DNA from: Planctomycetota bacterium
Lineage (GTDB): Bacteria > Planctomycetota > UBA1135
Length of the DNA: 64,000 nt
Assembly (NCBI GenBank): GCA_002705055.1
Contig: PAHY01000006.1
Location: 1-64,000 of the forward strand
Direction of reading: 5' to 3'
This document shows positions 1 to 8,609 of the stretch, in pieces. The position numbers and the translations under genes are program-made. The notes below the pieces were generated by a model. That model was not told where the DNA came from and ran no database searches. It saw only the letters and a program-made list of their open reading frames with translations. Positions within the stretch are counted from its first letter, which is position 1; each line of letters begins with the position of its first letter.

Positions 1-201
1 CTGCTCGGCCGCGGCGCGGACCTGCTCCGCCTGCCAGTGCAGATTGATCACCAGTTCGCGGACCCCGGCTGCTGCCAGCGCTTCGATGGCAAAGCGCAGC
101 GGGGTGGTGCCGGCGATCGGCACACAGGCCTTCGCGTAGCGGTCGCGCAGCGCACCCAGTCGGGTGGCCTTGCCGGCGGCGAGCAGCAGAGCGCGACTCA
201 T
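1..201 (-). CDS. murU: MurU-like sugar-1-phosphate nucleotidyltransferase (5' part only)
   Basis: Only the first 67 codons are present; the gene runs off the left edge of the window. The N-terminus LLLAAGKATRLG is the nucleotide-binding loop of the NTP_transferase family (usual form AAGxGTRL, here with Ala for the central Gly), followed by KACVPIAGTTPL, the KPLxPxxGxPLL-like region. The start ATG overlaps the stop of the upstream kinase gene by ATGA, so the two are probably translationally coupled. Known from Pseudomonas: MurU converts MurNAc-1-phosphate to UDP-MurNAc after AmgK phosphorylates MurNAc, bypassing de novo UDP-MurNAc synthesis. The pairing with an AmgK-like kinase is the reason for choosing MurU over other nucleotidyltransferases such as glucose-1-phosphate or mannose-1-phosphate enzymes. 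The assignment is an inference because most of the protein is not visible. Confidence 0.75.
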   Translation of the reverse strand, partial: MSRALLLAAGKATRLGALRDRYAKACVPIAGTTPLRFAIEALAAAGVRELVINLHWQAEQVRAAAEQ

Positions 202-1145
202 GCCTCGTCCGCCCGCAGCGCGGCTACCCGGCCAAGCGGGGCCAGGCTGCGCCAGGCCTCGGTGTCCTCGGCTTCGATCGCGGCGAGCAGGGCGCGAGCG
301 TGGCGGAGCGCGCGCTGCTCGGCTTGGCGGTAGGAATCGCGCCCTTCGCCGATCAGCTTGCCGAAGGTGCCGAGCGCCTTCAGCACCCGCTGCAGCGCGG
401 TGCGCTGATACTGGTTCGCGCAGGCGCGCGCGTCCAAACCGGCGATCTCGCCGAGCTGGATCCGCTCGGCCTCGAGCACCGCGCGAACGTCGGCGTCGAG
501 GTCGACGTAGGCGTCGGTCATCAGCGAAGCGAGGTCATAGAAGAGCGGGCCGCGCCGCATGTCCTGATGATCGATCAACACCAGCTGTCCCTCGTGGATC
601 AGCACGTTGCGCGCATGCAGATCGCGGTGCTGCAGCGCCTGCGGACCTTCGGCGGCCATCGCCGCCAGCGCATCCAGCGCGGTGAGGATCTCCTGGCTGC
701 TGGCTTCATCAAGCTGCGGAGCGAGCCGCGTCGCGAGGCTGGAGGTGGCGAACATGCGCAGCTCGCGGCGGAACAGCAGGACATCGAGAGCAAGCGCGCG
801 ATTCGGATGCCCGGACGGCAGTTCGGCCAGGAAGTAGCGCCGATGCACGCCGAGCAGGGCGGCGTAGTGAGCCGGAATCGGCTGGTGCTCCAGATGCAGA
901 TCGCCCAGGTCTTCGACCAGATAGACCGTGTCCATGGACAGGCCCAGGCGGGGCACCCGTACCCCGAGTTCGAGCAAGAACTCGGTGATCTCGCGCGGCG
1001 GCGGAGAATCCGAATGCACCCGCAGCCAGCCTGCGGTATCCGGATGCAGGCCGCGCGCGTAGCGCCGGGCGCTGGCCTCCGGGGTGAGCTCGACGCTGTC
1101 GTACTGCCCGCGCAGCCAGGCGCGTTCGGTGGTGGAGGTGGTCAT
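198..1145 (-). CDS. amgK: AmgK-like sugar kinase (aminoglycoside phosphotransferase fold)
   Basis: The 315-residue protein has the phosphotransferase fold of the APH/choline kinase family. The catalytic loop HRDLHARN lies at residues 163-170 and the metal-binding IDHQD at 181-185, followed by RRGPLFYDLASL. This QD-x(3)-GP-x2-YDL pattern is characteristic of AmgK (N-acetylmuramate/N-acetylglucosamine 1-kinase) rather than of antibiotic kinases. The N-terminal ASARRY and VYLVEDLGD also fit AmgK. Its stop overlaps the start of the MurU-like gene and its start overlaps the stop of the isomerase-like gene, both by four bases, giving a three-gene operon. The likely role is anomeric phosphorylation of MurNAc or GlcNAc recovered from cell-wall turnover. 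The sugar specificity is inferred from the family and the neighbour. Confidence 0.8.
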   Translation of the reverse strand: MTTSTTERAWLRGQYDSVELTPEASARRYARGLHPDTAGWLRVHSDSPPPREITEFLLELGVRVPRLGLSMDTVYLVEDLGDLHLEHQPIPAHYAALLGVHRRYFLAELPSGHPNRALALDVLLFRRELRMFATSSLATRLAPQLDEASSQEILTALDALAAMAAEGPQALQHRDLHARNVLIHEGQLVLIDHQDMRRGPLFYDLASLMTDAYVDLDADVRAVLEAERIQLGEIAGLDARACANQYQRTALQRVLKALGTFGKLIGEGRDSYRQAEQRALRHARALLAAIEAEDTEAWRSLAPLGRVAALRADEA

Positions 1146-2002
1146 GGGGAGGAGGCCGGGTGGGCGATCCCCGGCAGGACGGCGGCACTCGCGGCCAGGG
1201 TTTCGGCGAGCACTTCCGCCGGTGGCCGCGCGCCGCGGCTGAGGTCGCGCACTTCGAGGGCGCCCGCACCCTGATAGCCGGCCGCGTGCAGCCGCTCGAG
1301 CACCTGGGCCCAGGGGATCGTGCCCTGCCCCGGAGCGAGGTGGGCATCGCTCCGGCCATCATTGTCGTGCAGATGGAGGTGGCAGAGCCGCGGCGCGGCC
1401 TGCTCGAGCTCGTCGAGCACCCCGCCGTCGACATGCGCGTGGCCCAGGTCCAGGCAGATGCCGGCCCGGCCTTCCGGATCCAGCTCGTCGAGCAGCTCGA
1501 CCAGGGCGCCGGCGCGGGTGCCGCTCGAGATGATGTTCTCCAGGCAGAGCTGGACCTCCGGCGCCGGCGGGTTCGAGAGCAGATCGTGGACCGCCTCGCG
1601 GGCCAAGGCGTGCTCATCCGGGCCCCAGGCGTCGCGCTGCCAGCCCAGGTGCAGGACCGCGTGGCGGGCCCCGAGGGCGGCCGCGGCCTGCATGCCCAGC
1701 CGCGCTCCCGCCAGGGCCTCGGCCCGCCGCTGCGGATCGGGGTCGATCAGCGACCACTTCGCGCCCTGCTCAAGGAGCTCGGGGACCGAGGGGTAGAAGG
1801 GCAAGTGCACCGAGCCCGCCTCCAGGCCCAGATCGGCCAGACGGGCGCGCAGCGCCTCGCAGGCATCCAGCTGCCGCCAGGGCAGGTGCGGCTCGGCCAG
1901 CCACAGCTCCAGTTGCGTGATCCCTGCCGCCCGGGCGGTAACGAGTTCTTCGGGCTCGCACCGGCCGTAGACCAGCAGGTGGGACGACAGACTGAGCTGC
2001 AT
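1142..2002 (-). CDS. Sugar phosphate isomerase/epimerase-like TIM barrel
   Basis: This 286-residue protein belongs to the AP-endonuclease-2/xylose-isomerase-like TIM barrel family. Candidate metal ligands are H66 in SVHLPF, H118 in VLHLG, E155 in LEN, D185 and H188 in LDLGH, H222 in LHDND and E260 near the end. It has no signal peptide and is probably cytoplasmic. It is the first gene of an operon with the AmgK-like and MurU-like genes, which suggests a role in amino-sugar or cell-wall sugar metabolism, but no substrate can be read from the sequence. A DNA-repair endonuclease IV is less likely because the full set of three metal sites is not obvious. The start ATG follows a -10-like TAGGAT by eight bases, so the mRNA is probably leaderless. 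Confidence 0.75.
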   Translation of the reverse strand: MQLSLSSHLLVYGRCEPEELVTARAAGITQLELWLAEPHLPWRQLDACEALRARLADLGLEAGSVHLPFYPSVPELLEQGAKWSLIDPDPQRRAEALAGARLGMQAAAALGARHAVLHLGWQRDAWGPDEHALAREAVHDLLSNPPAPEVQLCLENIISSGTRAGALVELLDELDPEGRAGICLDLGHAHVDGGVLDELEQAAPRLCHLHLHDNDGRSDAHLAPGQGTIPWAQVLERLHAAGYQGAGALEVRDLSRGARPPAEVLAETLAASAAVLPGIAHPASSP

Positions 2003-2009
2003 GGGGCGT

Positions 2010-2016
2010 TATCCTA
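2010..2016. promoter_or_regulatory. Mirror-image -10 boxes of a bidirectional promoter
   Basis: The seven bases TATCCTA read TATCCT on the plus strand (2010-2015) and TAGGAT on the minus strand (2016-2011). Each ends exactly eight bases before a start codon: ATG at 2024 on plus and ATG at 2002 on minus. The whole intergenic region is 21 bases, too short for any other promoter. Both transcripts would start at or just before the start codon. No good -35 is seen. Confidence 0.65.
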
Positions 2017-2023
2017 GACATCC

Positions 2024-3583
2024 ATGCGCTGGATTTCTCTAGCCCTCTTCGCATCCCTTGCTCTCCTGGCAAGTCCCGCCGCCGCGCAGACCGACCCGGC
2101 GGTCAAGGACTTCAAGCGTTACTTCAAGAAGGCCAAGGAAACCGTCGAGCGGGTGGAGTTCGTGCGCTCGCTCGAGAAGATCGACGATCCCGGCGTCGCC
2201 AAGGAGCTGCTCAAGGTCCTGAAGGACAAGGAGCCGGCGGTCGCGGCGGCTGCCGCCGAGGTGCTGGCCCAGCTGCCCTCGCCCGAGGCGCGCGCGCCCA
2301 TGCTGGAGATTGTCGAGAAGGGTAAGCCGGCAGAGCAACTCGGGCCGATCCTGCGCTGCGCGGCCAAGGGCAAGTGGGAAGAGTTCCTCCCGCTGCTGCG
2401 CCCGCACCTCGAGCACAAGGAGGACGGGGTCCGGCTCTGGGCGGTGCGCGCGGTTGGCAATATGAACGACGAAGAGTCGCTGCCGCAGATCGTGACCCTG
2501 GCGGGCGAGGATCCCAACCCGCTGGTGCGCGTCGCGGCGATCGAGTCGATCGTGCAGATGGGCAAGCCGCAGCTGGAGCTGTGCATGCCGCCGCTTCTGG
2601 CAGGCTTGAAGGACGAGGACACCAGCGTGCAGGTGGCCTCCTGCCTGGCTTTTCGCACGCTGCGGCACAAGGACGCGATTCCGGCCCTGATTGACACCTG
2701 GCAGAACGGCGAAGGGCTGGTGCTGCAGCACATCTATCCGACTCTCCTTGAGATCACCGACCTGCAGTTCGGCGCCGACGCCGAACAGTGGGGCCGCTGG
2801 TGGGAGAACGCGCAGGAGCGCTTCGAGATCCCCAGCGACGCCAAGCTGGCCGAGCGCCGCGAGGCCCGCGCCAAGACCGCGGCGCTTTACGTGCCCAAGG
2901 AAGGCAGCGCGGCCTTCGCCGGCATCGCCACACCCAGCCGCGAGGTCGTGTTCGTGATCGACGTCTCGGGTTCGATGGAGGACGCGGTGCTCGAGCGGGA
3001 GAAGTTCCGCCAGGCCGGCCACACGCAGTTCGCCAAGATGGACATCCTCAAGAAGGAGCTGGTTCAGGCGATTGACGGGCTGGAAGGCAACGTGATGTTC
3101 AACGTGCACGCCTTCGCCAGCGAAGTGGAGTCCTGGCGCAAGGACCTCGTCCCGGCCAATGCGCTGAACAAGAAGTCGGCCTCGGAGTTCGTCAAGAAGC
3201 TCAAGCCGATCGGCGGCTCGGCGGCGCAGGCCCGCGCCTCGGCCGGCCTGAGCGGCTCGGCGGGGGTCTCCGCCGGGCGCACCAACACCTATGCGGCGCT
3301 GATGGCCGGGCTGGGCGTCCAGGACGAAAAGGTGGCGCTGGCCGTGACCCGCGATGATTCGATCGAGGTCGAAGGAGTCGGCGACACGATGTTCTTCTTC
3401 TCGGATGGCCTGCCCACGGTGGGGGCGCTCGTCGACACCGACGAAATTCTCGAAGCCATCCGCAAGTTCAACGAGTTCCGCCGCATCTCGATCCACGCGG
3501 TCGCGATCGGCGATTTCAAGAAGACCTGGATGCGACGGCTGGCCGAGGAGAATTCCGGTCAATTCGTCGATCTCGGTCGCTAA
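2024..3583 (+). CDS. Secreted HEAT-repeat and von Willebrand factor A (VWA) domain protein
   Basis: The 519-residue protein starts with a signal peptide (residues 1-21, cleavage after SPAAA). Residues of about 40-260 form alpha-helical HEAT/PBS-type repeats with recurring patterns such as EVLAQLPSPEAR, AVRAVGN and AAIESIVQMG. A VWA domain follows, with the metal-ion-dependent adhesion site DVSGS at 313-317, a TNTYAALMAG segment supplying the conserved Thr, and FFFSDGLPTVG supplying the later Asp. VWA domains bind partners through a divalent metal; HEAT repeats are protein-binding scaffolds. The combination is frequent in planctomycete-type genomes, usually with unknown function. No transmembrane anchor is seen, so a periplasmic or extracellular location is likely. 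It is transcribed from the short promoter shared with the minus-strand isomerase gene. Confidence 0.8.
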   Translation: MRWISLALFASLALLASPAAAQTDPAVKDFKRYFKKAKETVERVEFVRSLEKIDDPGVAKELLKVLKDKEPAVAAAAAEVLAQLPSPEARAPMLEIVEKGKPAEQLGPILRCAAKGKWEEFLPLLRPHLEHKEDGVRLWAVRAVGNMNDEESLPQIVTLAGEDPNPLVRVAAIESIVQMGKPQLELCMPPLLAGLKDEDTSVQVASCLAFRTLRHKDAIPALIDTWQNGEGLVLQHIYPTLLEITDLQFGADAEQWGRWWENAQERFEIPSDAKLAERREARAKTAALYVPKEGSAAFAGIATPSREVVFVIDVSGSMEDAVLEREKFRQAGHTQFAKMDILKKELVQAIDGLEGNVMFNVHAFASEVESWRKDLVPANALNKKSASEFVKKLKPIGGSAAQARASAGLSGSAGVSAGRTNTYAALMAGLGVQDEKVALAVTRDDSIEVEGVGDTMFFFSDGLPTVGALVDTDEILEAIRKFNEFRRISIHAVAIGDFKKTWMRRLAEENSGQFVDLGR

Positions 3584-3586
3584 GCT

Positions 3587-3628
3587 GGGAGCGTCCCGGG
3601 GCACTTGCCATTCCCCGAGCGCGCTCCC
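3587..3628 (+). terminator. Stem-loop after the VWA gene, probably a terminator
   Basis: GGGAGCG (3587-3593) can pair with CGCTCCC (3622-3628), with an inner CGGGG/CCCCG stem at 3597-3601 and 3613-3617. It lies four bases after the stop codon. There is no T-run behind it, so termination could be Rho-assisted. The loop contains the -35 box of the following tRNA promoter. Confidence 0.4.
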
Positions 3629-3633
3629 ATAAT
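3605..3633 (+). promoter_or_regulatory. Sigma-70-type promoter of tRNA-Pro
   Basis: TTGCCA (3605-3610) and CATAAT (3628-3633) are separated by exactly 17 bases, each matching consensus at five of six positions. Transcription would start about eight bases before the tRNA. This is one of the few clear two-box promoters in the window. Confidence 0.65.
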
Positions 3634-3648
3634 GTCCGGCCTTCGGTT

Positions 3649-3725
<77 letters not shown>

Positions 3726-3797
3726 TCCCGCCCACCGGCGAAGGGCCTTCTTATCACGCATCGCGTGAATCGACGGCCCCCCGGTGTTTGCTTCCTC

Positions 3798-3803
3798 GGA
3801 GGA
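3798..3803 (+). promoter_or_regulatory. Strong Shine-Dalgarno site of rho
   Basis: GGAGGA ends seven bases before ATG 3811 and fixes the rho start there instead of at the in-frame GTG 3784. Such a clear site is rare in this window. Confidence 0.8.
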
Positions 3804-3810
3804 AGCTTTG

Positions 3811-5196
3811 ATGACCGAAGATCAACCGCCCGAAAAGGCAGCGGTTCGGCGTCGACGTCGCCGTCGTCGTCGTCGCCCGGCAGGTAGCCGGGCGCCGCAA
3901 GCCACTCCCACGGATGCCGAGGCCGAGGCCACGGACACCGCCGCCGACGATGCGGCTGTGGCCCCGGATGCCGATGCCTCCGAGGCCAAGTCCCCGCGCG
4001 GCAAGCGCGCGAAGCGGGACAAGGACGAGAAGCCCGAAAAGCGGGAAAAGCGCGACAAGCGCGAAGAACAGATCCAGGTGCGCGGCATCCTGGAGCTGCG
4101 TAAGGACGGCACCGGCTTCCTGCGCCAGTTCGAGCACGACCTGGCCGAGCGCAAGGACGACCCCTGCGTGCCCAACGCGATGGTGCGCAAGTTTGGCCTG
4201 CGTAACGGCATGCTGCTGACCGGCCGGGCCTGGCCGGGCAAGGGCAAGCAGGGCGCGCGGATGGACTTCCTCGAGACCATCGACGGCCTCGACATCAAGG
4301 AACGCCGCAAGGCTCCCGGCTTCAAGAAGCTCACGGTCATCGACCCGGACTTCCACTACGAGCTGGGCACCGCCGAGCACGAGTATCAGCTGTCAATGCG
4401 TATCCTCGATCTGCTGGCGCCGATCGGACGCGGCCAGCGCGGTCTACTGGTAGCCCCGCCGCGGACCGGCAAGACCACCTTCCTGCAGGGCATCGCCAAG
4501 AGCATTCAGGAGCTCTATCCCGACGTGCACCTGATGGTGCTGCTCATCGACGAGCGCCCGGAAGAGGCCACCTACTGGCGGCGCAGCGTCGAACATGGCG
4601 AGGTCTACGTCTCGACCATGGACGAGAAGCCCAAGAACCACGTCCGGCTCGCCGAGATGGTCCAGTTCCGGGCCGAGCGCCTGGTCGAGCAGGGCAAAGA
4701 GGTCGTCATCCTGCTGGATTCGATCACCCGCCTGACCCGCGCCTACAACAACACGGTGGGCGGCAAGAACTCCAAGACCATGTCTGGTGGTCTGGATTCG
4801 CGGGTGTTCCAGAAGCCCAAGGCCTTCTTCGGCTCAGCCCGCAACACCGAGAACGCCGGCTCGCTCACGATCCTGGCGACGGCGCTGGTCGATACCGGCT
4901 CGCGGATGGATCAGGTGATCTTCGAAGAGTTCAAGGGCACCGGCAATATGGAGGTCACGCTCGACCGCGCCCTGGCCGATCGCCGCGTCTTCCCGGCCAT
5001 CAACATCACCGCCACCGGAACGCGCAAGGAAGAGAAGCTGTTCACGCGTCAGACCATGCGCAAGGTCAACATCCTGCGCCGGGTGCTGTCGCGGATGCGT
5101 CCGCGCGAGGCTGTCGAGATGCTGATCGATCGCCTGGCGATGTATCCGTCGAACCGAGAGTTCCTCGAGGCGTTCTCCCTGGATGATGTCGACTGA
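3811..5196 (+). CDS. rho: Transcription termination factor Rho with charged N-terminal extension
   Basis: This is Rho, the hexameric RNA/DNA helicase that ends transcription. The 461 residues include a cold-shock-like RNA-binding segment ([14 protein letters not shown], about residue 93), the P-loop PPRTGKTT near residue 217, [12 protein letters not shown], the Walker B region [11 protein letters not shown] and the Q/R-loop region [20 protein letters not shown]. The start is set by a GGAGGA site. Residues 1-90 are unusual: ten consecutive arginines (13-22), then an Ala/Asp/Glu/Thr-rich acidic stretch, then a Lys/Arg/Glu-rich stretch; they replace the normal short Rho N-terminal domain. Such insertions in high-GC bacteria are known to add RNA-binding capacity or promote condensates. 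The 3' end overlaps the next ABC gene by 14 bases. Confidence 0.95.
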   Translation: MTEDQPPEKAAVRRRRRRRRRRPAGSRAPQATPTDAEAEATDTAADDAAVAPDADASEAKSPRGKRAKRDKDEKPEKREKRDKREEQIQVRGILELRKDGTGFLRQFEHDLAERKDDPCVPNAMVRKFGLRNGMLLTGRAWPGKGKQGARMDFLETIDGLDIKERRKAPGFKKLTVIDPDFHYELGTAEHEYQLSMRILDLLAPIGRGQRGLLVAPPRTGKTTFLQGIAKSIQELYPDVHLMVLLIDERPEEATYWRRSVEHGEVYVSTMDEKPKNHVRLAEMVQFRAERLVEQGKEVVILLDSITRLTRAYNNTVGGKNSKTMSGGLDSRVFQKPKAFFGSARNTENAGSLTILATALVDTGSRMDQVIFEEFKGTGNMEVTLDRALADRRVFPAINITATGTRKEEKLFTRQTMRKVNILRRVLSRMRPREAVEMLIDRLAMYPSNREFLEAFSLDDVD

Positions 5197-6190
5197 TTCC
5201 AGCGCGCGCGCCGAGCAGCCGGTCGTCCTCGCGGACGGTCTGGCCAAGGCCTACGGTGAGGTCCGCGCGCTGCAAGGGGTCAGTTTCTCGATCCCGGCGG
5301 GCTCAGTGGTCGGTTTTCTTGGCCCCAACGGCGCGGGCAAGACGACGGCCATCAAGATTCTGACCGGCTCGCTGGCTGCGGATGCGGGCCGCGCATCGAT
5401 CTGCGGCTACGACGTCGAGCGCGACGCCCAGGCGGCACGCGCCTCGATCGGCTACCTGCCGGAGAACAACCCGCTTTATCCCGAGATGCGGGTCGACCGC
5501 TTCCTTCGCTTCGCCTGGGAGGCGCAGCGCACCGACGGGCAAAGCGAAACCCGCGAACAGGCGATCGAGCGGGTGGTCGAGGCGACCGGGCTGGCCATGG
5601 TCTTTCGCCGCGCGATCGGCAACTGCTCCAAGGGTTACCGACAGCGAGTCGGCTTTGCTCAGGCGCTGCTGCACGATCCGCCGCTTCTGATTCTCGACGA
5701 ACCCACCAACGGCCTGGACCCTCTGCAGGTGGTCGAGATCCGCGAGCTGATTCGGCAGCTCGGCCGCACCAAGACGGTGCTCTTGACGACCCACGTCCTG
5801 CCCGAAGTCGAAGCACTCGCCGATCGCGTGGTGCTGATTCATCAGGGGCGCAAGGTCGCCGATGATTCATTGGATCGGCTTTCCGCTGCGGGGGAGGGGC
5901 GCCTGATTCAGCTCTCGGTGCAGGCGCCGCCGGCCGCGCTGGAAGCGGTCCTGCAAGGCTTCGGCGCCGAGATCGTGCAGCTGCGCCCCGGTGCATTCGG
6001 CAGCGCCGACAGCACGCGCGCGCTGTTGCGCGTCGAGCGTTTTGACGCCGCTCAGCTGGCAGCGCTCTCTCAGGCCGTGCAGGAAGCCGGCCTGGCGCTG
6101 CTCGAACTGGCTCCGCATGCCGGCGGACTCGAATCCCTATTCCAGGGCCTCGATCGCCATGCCCCGGTGGGCGAGGAGGCCGTGCAGTGA
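5183..6190 (+). CDS. ABC transporter ATP-binding protein, GldA type
   Basis: The 335-residue protein is an ABC-2-type ATPase. Walker A GPNGAGKT is at about residues 47-54, the Q-loop region YLPENNPLYPEM follows, a diverged signature CSKGYRQRV lies near 150 and Walker B ILDEPTNGLDP near 171-181, with an H-loop in LLTTHVLP. A C-terminal 80-residue extension is typical of GldA/NatA-like subunits. The start lies inside the end of rho (ATG 5183 or ATG 5186), and the 3' end overlaps the permease by GTGA. With the next three genes it forms a Gld-type exporter. In Bacteroidota GldA/F/G are linked to gliding, but in most phyla the role of this cassette is unknown, so gliding is not implied here. Confidence 0.85.
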   Translation: MMSTDSSARAEQPVVLADGLAKAYGEVRALQGVSFSIPAGSVVGFLGPNGAGKTTAIKILTGSLAADAGRASICGYDVERDAQAARASIGYLPENNPLYPEMRVDRFLRFAWEAQRTDGQSETREQAIERVVEATGLAMVFRRAIGNCSKGYRQRVGFAQALLHDPPLLILDEPTNGLDPLQVVEIRELIRQLGRTKTVLLTTHVLPEVEALADRVVLIHQGRKVADDSLDRLSAAGEGRLIQLSVQAPPAALEAVLQGFGAEIVQLRPGAFGSADSTRALLRVERFDAAQLAALSQAVQEAGLALLELAPHAGGLESLFQGLDRHAPVGEEAVQ

Positions 6191-6909
6191 AACGCGCCCT
6201 CCTCCTGGCTCGGCGCGAATGCGCGGCGGCCTTCGACTCGCCGATCGCCTACGTAGTGCTGGCGACTCTGCCGGTGCTCACCGCGCTGTTCTTCTTCGTC
6301 CTCGGCGGGTTCTTCGCCGAAGGCCGCGCCGATCTGCGCAGCTTCTTCGCGCTCCTGCCGCTCGTGCTCATCCTGATCGCGCCGGCGATCACGATGCGCA
6401 TGTGGGCCGAAGAGCGCCGCTCCGGCACCGAAGAGCTGCTGTTCAGCTACCCCTTCCGGGTGCGCGATCTGGTGCTGGGCAAGTGGCTGGGGGCGCTGGC
6501 TCTGCTGGCCCTGGCGCTGCTCGCTACCGGGCTGGTGCCGCTGACGGTGGCCTGGCTCGGGCCCTTGGACTGGGGTCCGGTCTGGGGCGGTTATCTGGGT
6601 GCTCTCCTGCTCGGCGGGGCCTGCCTCGCCGCGGGTCTGTTCCTCTCGGCGCTGACTTCGAATCAGATCGTCGCCTGGCTGCTGGGCGTCCTGCTGCTCG
6701 CGGCGCTCAACCTGCCCTCGCTGCTGCTGCCCTTTGTTCCGGTCTCCTCCGGCACGGCGCGGGTGCTGCTCGCGGTCGATCTGCGGGAGCGCTTCCAGGG
6801 CCTCGCGCGCGGCGTGCTCGCGTTCGGGGATCTGGCCTACTTCCTCGGCTTCACCGCGCTCTTCCTGTGCCTGATGGGCCTCGTTCTTGAGAACCGGAGG
6901 TTCCGATGA
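6187..6909 (+). CDS. ABC-2 type permease, GldF-like
   Basis: The 240-residue membrane protein has six hydrophobic segments in the ABC-2 arrangement, beginning with LARRECAAAFDSPIAYVV, the usual cytoplasmic helix plus first membrane segment of GldF-like permeases. The conserved MRMWAEERRSGTEELLF after the second segment is a family hallmark that contacts the ATPase. It starts at GTG with GTGA overlap from the ATPase and ends with ATGA overlap into the GldG-like gene, so the four genes are co-translated. It presumably forms the membrane channel with the preceding ATPase; the substrate is unknown. Confidence 0.85.
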   Translation: MKRALLLARRECAAAFDSPIAYVVLATLPVLTALFFFVLGGFFAEGRADLRSFFALLPLVLILIAPAITMRMWAEERRSGTEELLFSYPFRVRDLVLGKWLGALALLALALLATGLVPLTVAWLGPLDWGPVWGGYLGALLLGGACLAAGLFLSALTSNQIVAWLLGVLLLAALNLPSLLLPFVPVSSGTARVLLAVDLRERFQGLARGVLAFGDLAYFLGFTALFLCLMGLVLENRRFR

Positions 6910-8609
6910 GCCGCGTCTTCCAGGCCCGCCGTCAGGCGCTCTGGTCGGCCGCGCTGCTGTTCGGCATCGTGGTCCTGGCCGTCGCCTTGGCGCAGCGGGT
7001 GCGCGCGCGCCTCGACCTCACCTCCGAGTCGCTCTACACCCTGTCGCCTGCGCTGGTCGAGATGGTCGAGAATCTCGACGACCGGCTGCAGCTGAAGCTC
7101 TACTTCAACCGCGACGTCGAAGGGGCCGAGCATCTGCTGCCGCAGCGCCTCAGCATTCAGGATCGCCTCGCCGAGATCGAAGCGATCGGCGGCGACAAGG
7201 TAGCGGTCGAGACGGTCGACCCGACCACCGATCTGCTCGCTGCTCGCGACGCCGAGCACCTGGGGATTGAAGCGGTCACCATCACCGACGCCCGCGTCGG
7301 CGGGGTCAGCGTTGAGAAGCTCTATCAGGGGCTGGAGCTGCGCTATCTGGACCGCAGCGAGCTGATTCCATTCGTGGTGCCGGACGAGTTTGAGTTCGCT
7401 TTCGCCAGTCGTCTGGCCGCGCTTCTGCAGGGTGACCGACGACCGGTCCTGGGCTTCTTCTCGCGCGAGCCGCTGCTGGCGCCGCCGGTGCCCGGGGTGG
7501 ATCAGGTCGCTTCGCCGGAGCGGATCTTCGAGGAGTTCCGCGAAATCCTGGCCGGGCGCTACGCCGTGCGCGATCTGCCGCAGGTGGGCGCCGAGTACCC
7601 GATTCCCGAAGACCTCGTCGGTCTGGTCGTCGGGCGCCCGCAGGACCTCACGCCGGACGAGGTCCAGGCGCTGCGGGCCTACCTCGAGAGCGGCGGCCGA
7701 GTGCTGATGCTGGTCGACCACGAGATCGTCGATCAGGCCGCCGGTTTCGGCACCACCGGCCTGGTGACCGGGGTCGATGGCTGGCTGCAGGAGTACGGGA
7801 TCACCGTGCACCCGCACTTCGTCTGGGATCCGGAATGCCGCTCGGTGCCGGTCGATGTCCAGGTGGTGCGCGGCCCCAACGGCGAGCCGATTCGCAACCC
7901 GATCTACGCGCCGTATGCGCTCTATCCGGTGGTGCGCGGCGCGGGCCTGAGCGCCAGTCACATCGTCACCGCGCAGCTCGACGAAGTCGACCTGATCTGG
8001 GCTCACCCGGTGGTCTACAAGCAGAATGAACTTGGCCTGACTGCCGAGGTGCTGCTGCGCAGCTCACCGCAGGCGCGCGCTTTGCCGGCCGACACTCGGC
8101 TCGACATCAGCCGGGCCAATGTGCAGCTGATCGATGCTCAGGCGGCGCGGCAGAAGACCGTGCAGGCCTTTGATCTAGCGGTGGCGCTGCGCGGTTCCTT
8201 CGCGGCGGGCGCACCGGAAGGCTTGCTCGTCGTGATCGGTGATACCGACCTGTTCCAGAATCCCACGCTGCAGGCCGCTGCTTCCAACCGCAAGCTCGCA
8301 CAGAACCTGGTCGACTGGCTGGCATCGGACGAGCGCCTCATCACGCTGCGCACGCGCGGCCGTGCTCTGCGGCCGCTGCGCGATTTCTACGCCGAGGCCT
8401 TCGCCGCGGCGGGCGGCCCGGCGGAGACCGAGGTCGAGACCCGCGCCCGCGACAAGGAGGCCCGCCAGGCACGCGATCGTATGGAACGCTGGATCGCCTG
8501 GACCAACGTGCTGCTGCCGCCGATTCTGCTGCTGATCGCCGCGCTCGCTCACTTCGCCCGCCAACGCGTGCTGGCCGGACGCGCCTATCGTCAGGGGGCA
8601 GGCTCATGA
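6906..8609 (+). CDS. GldG-like ABC system auxiliary protein
   Basis: The 567-residue protein has an N-terminal membrane segment (residues about 12-32), a large extracytoplasmic region and a C-terminal membrane segment (ILLLIAALAHF) before a short basic tail. The region SLYTLSPALVEMVENLDDRLQLKLYFNRDV matches the opening of the GldG/ABC_transp_aux family, and a segment near residue 260 (LESGGRVLMLVDHE) resembles its GATase-like domain. Such proteins pair with GldA/GldF-type ATPases and permeases. Both ends overlap neighbours by ATGA, so it is an integral part of the four-gene operon. The molecular role of this family is unknown outside the gliding-motility literature. Confidence 0.8.
   Translation: MSRVFQARRQALWSAALLFGIVVLAVALAQRVRARLDLTSESLYTLSPALVEMVENLDDRLQLKLYFNRDVEGAEHLLPQRLSIQDRLAEIEAIGGDKVAVETVDPTTDLLAARDAEHLGIEAVTITDARVGGVSVEKLYQGLELRYLDRSELIPFVVPDEFEFAFASRLAALLQGDRRPVLGFFSREPLLAPPVPGVDQVASPERIFEEFREILAGRYAVRDLPQVGAEYPIPEDLVGLVVGRPQDLTPDEVQALRAYLESGGRVLMLVDHEIVDQAAGFGTTGLVTGVDGWLQEYGITVHPHFVWDPECRSVPVDVQVVRGPNGEPIRNPIYAPYALYPVVRGAGLSASHIVTAQLDEVDLIWAHPVVYKQNELGLTAEVLLRSSPQARALPADTRLDISRANVQLIDAQAARQKTVQAFDLAVALRGSFAAGAPEGLLVVIGDTDLFQNPTLQAAASNRKLAQNLVDWLASDERLITLRTRGRALRPLRDFYAEAFAAAGGPAETEVETRARDKEARQARDRMERWIAWTNVLLPPILLLIAALAHFARQRVLAGRAYRQGAGS

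Noticed and set aside
198-1145. Aminoglycoside resistance kinase
   Set aside because: The fold is shared, but the QD-x(3)-GP-x2-YDL pattern and the MurU-like neighbour fit AmgK, not antibiotic phosphotransferases.
3784-3810. GTG start for rho
   Set aside because: The GGAGGA site lies between this GTG and ATG 3811 at ideal spacing for the latter.
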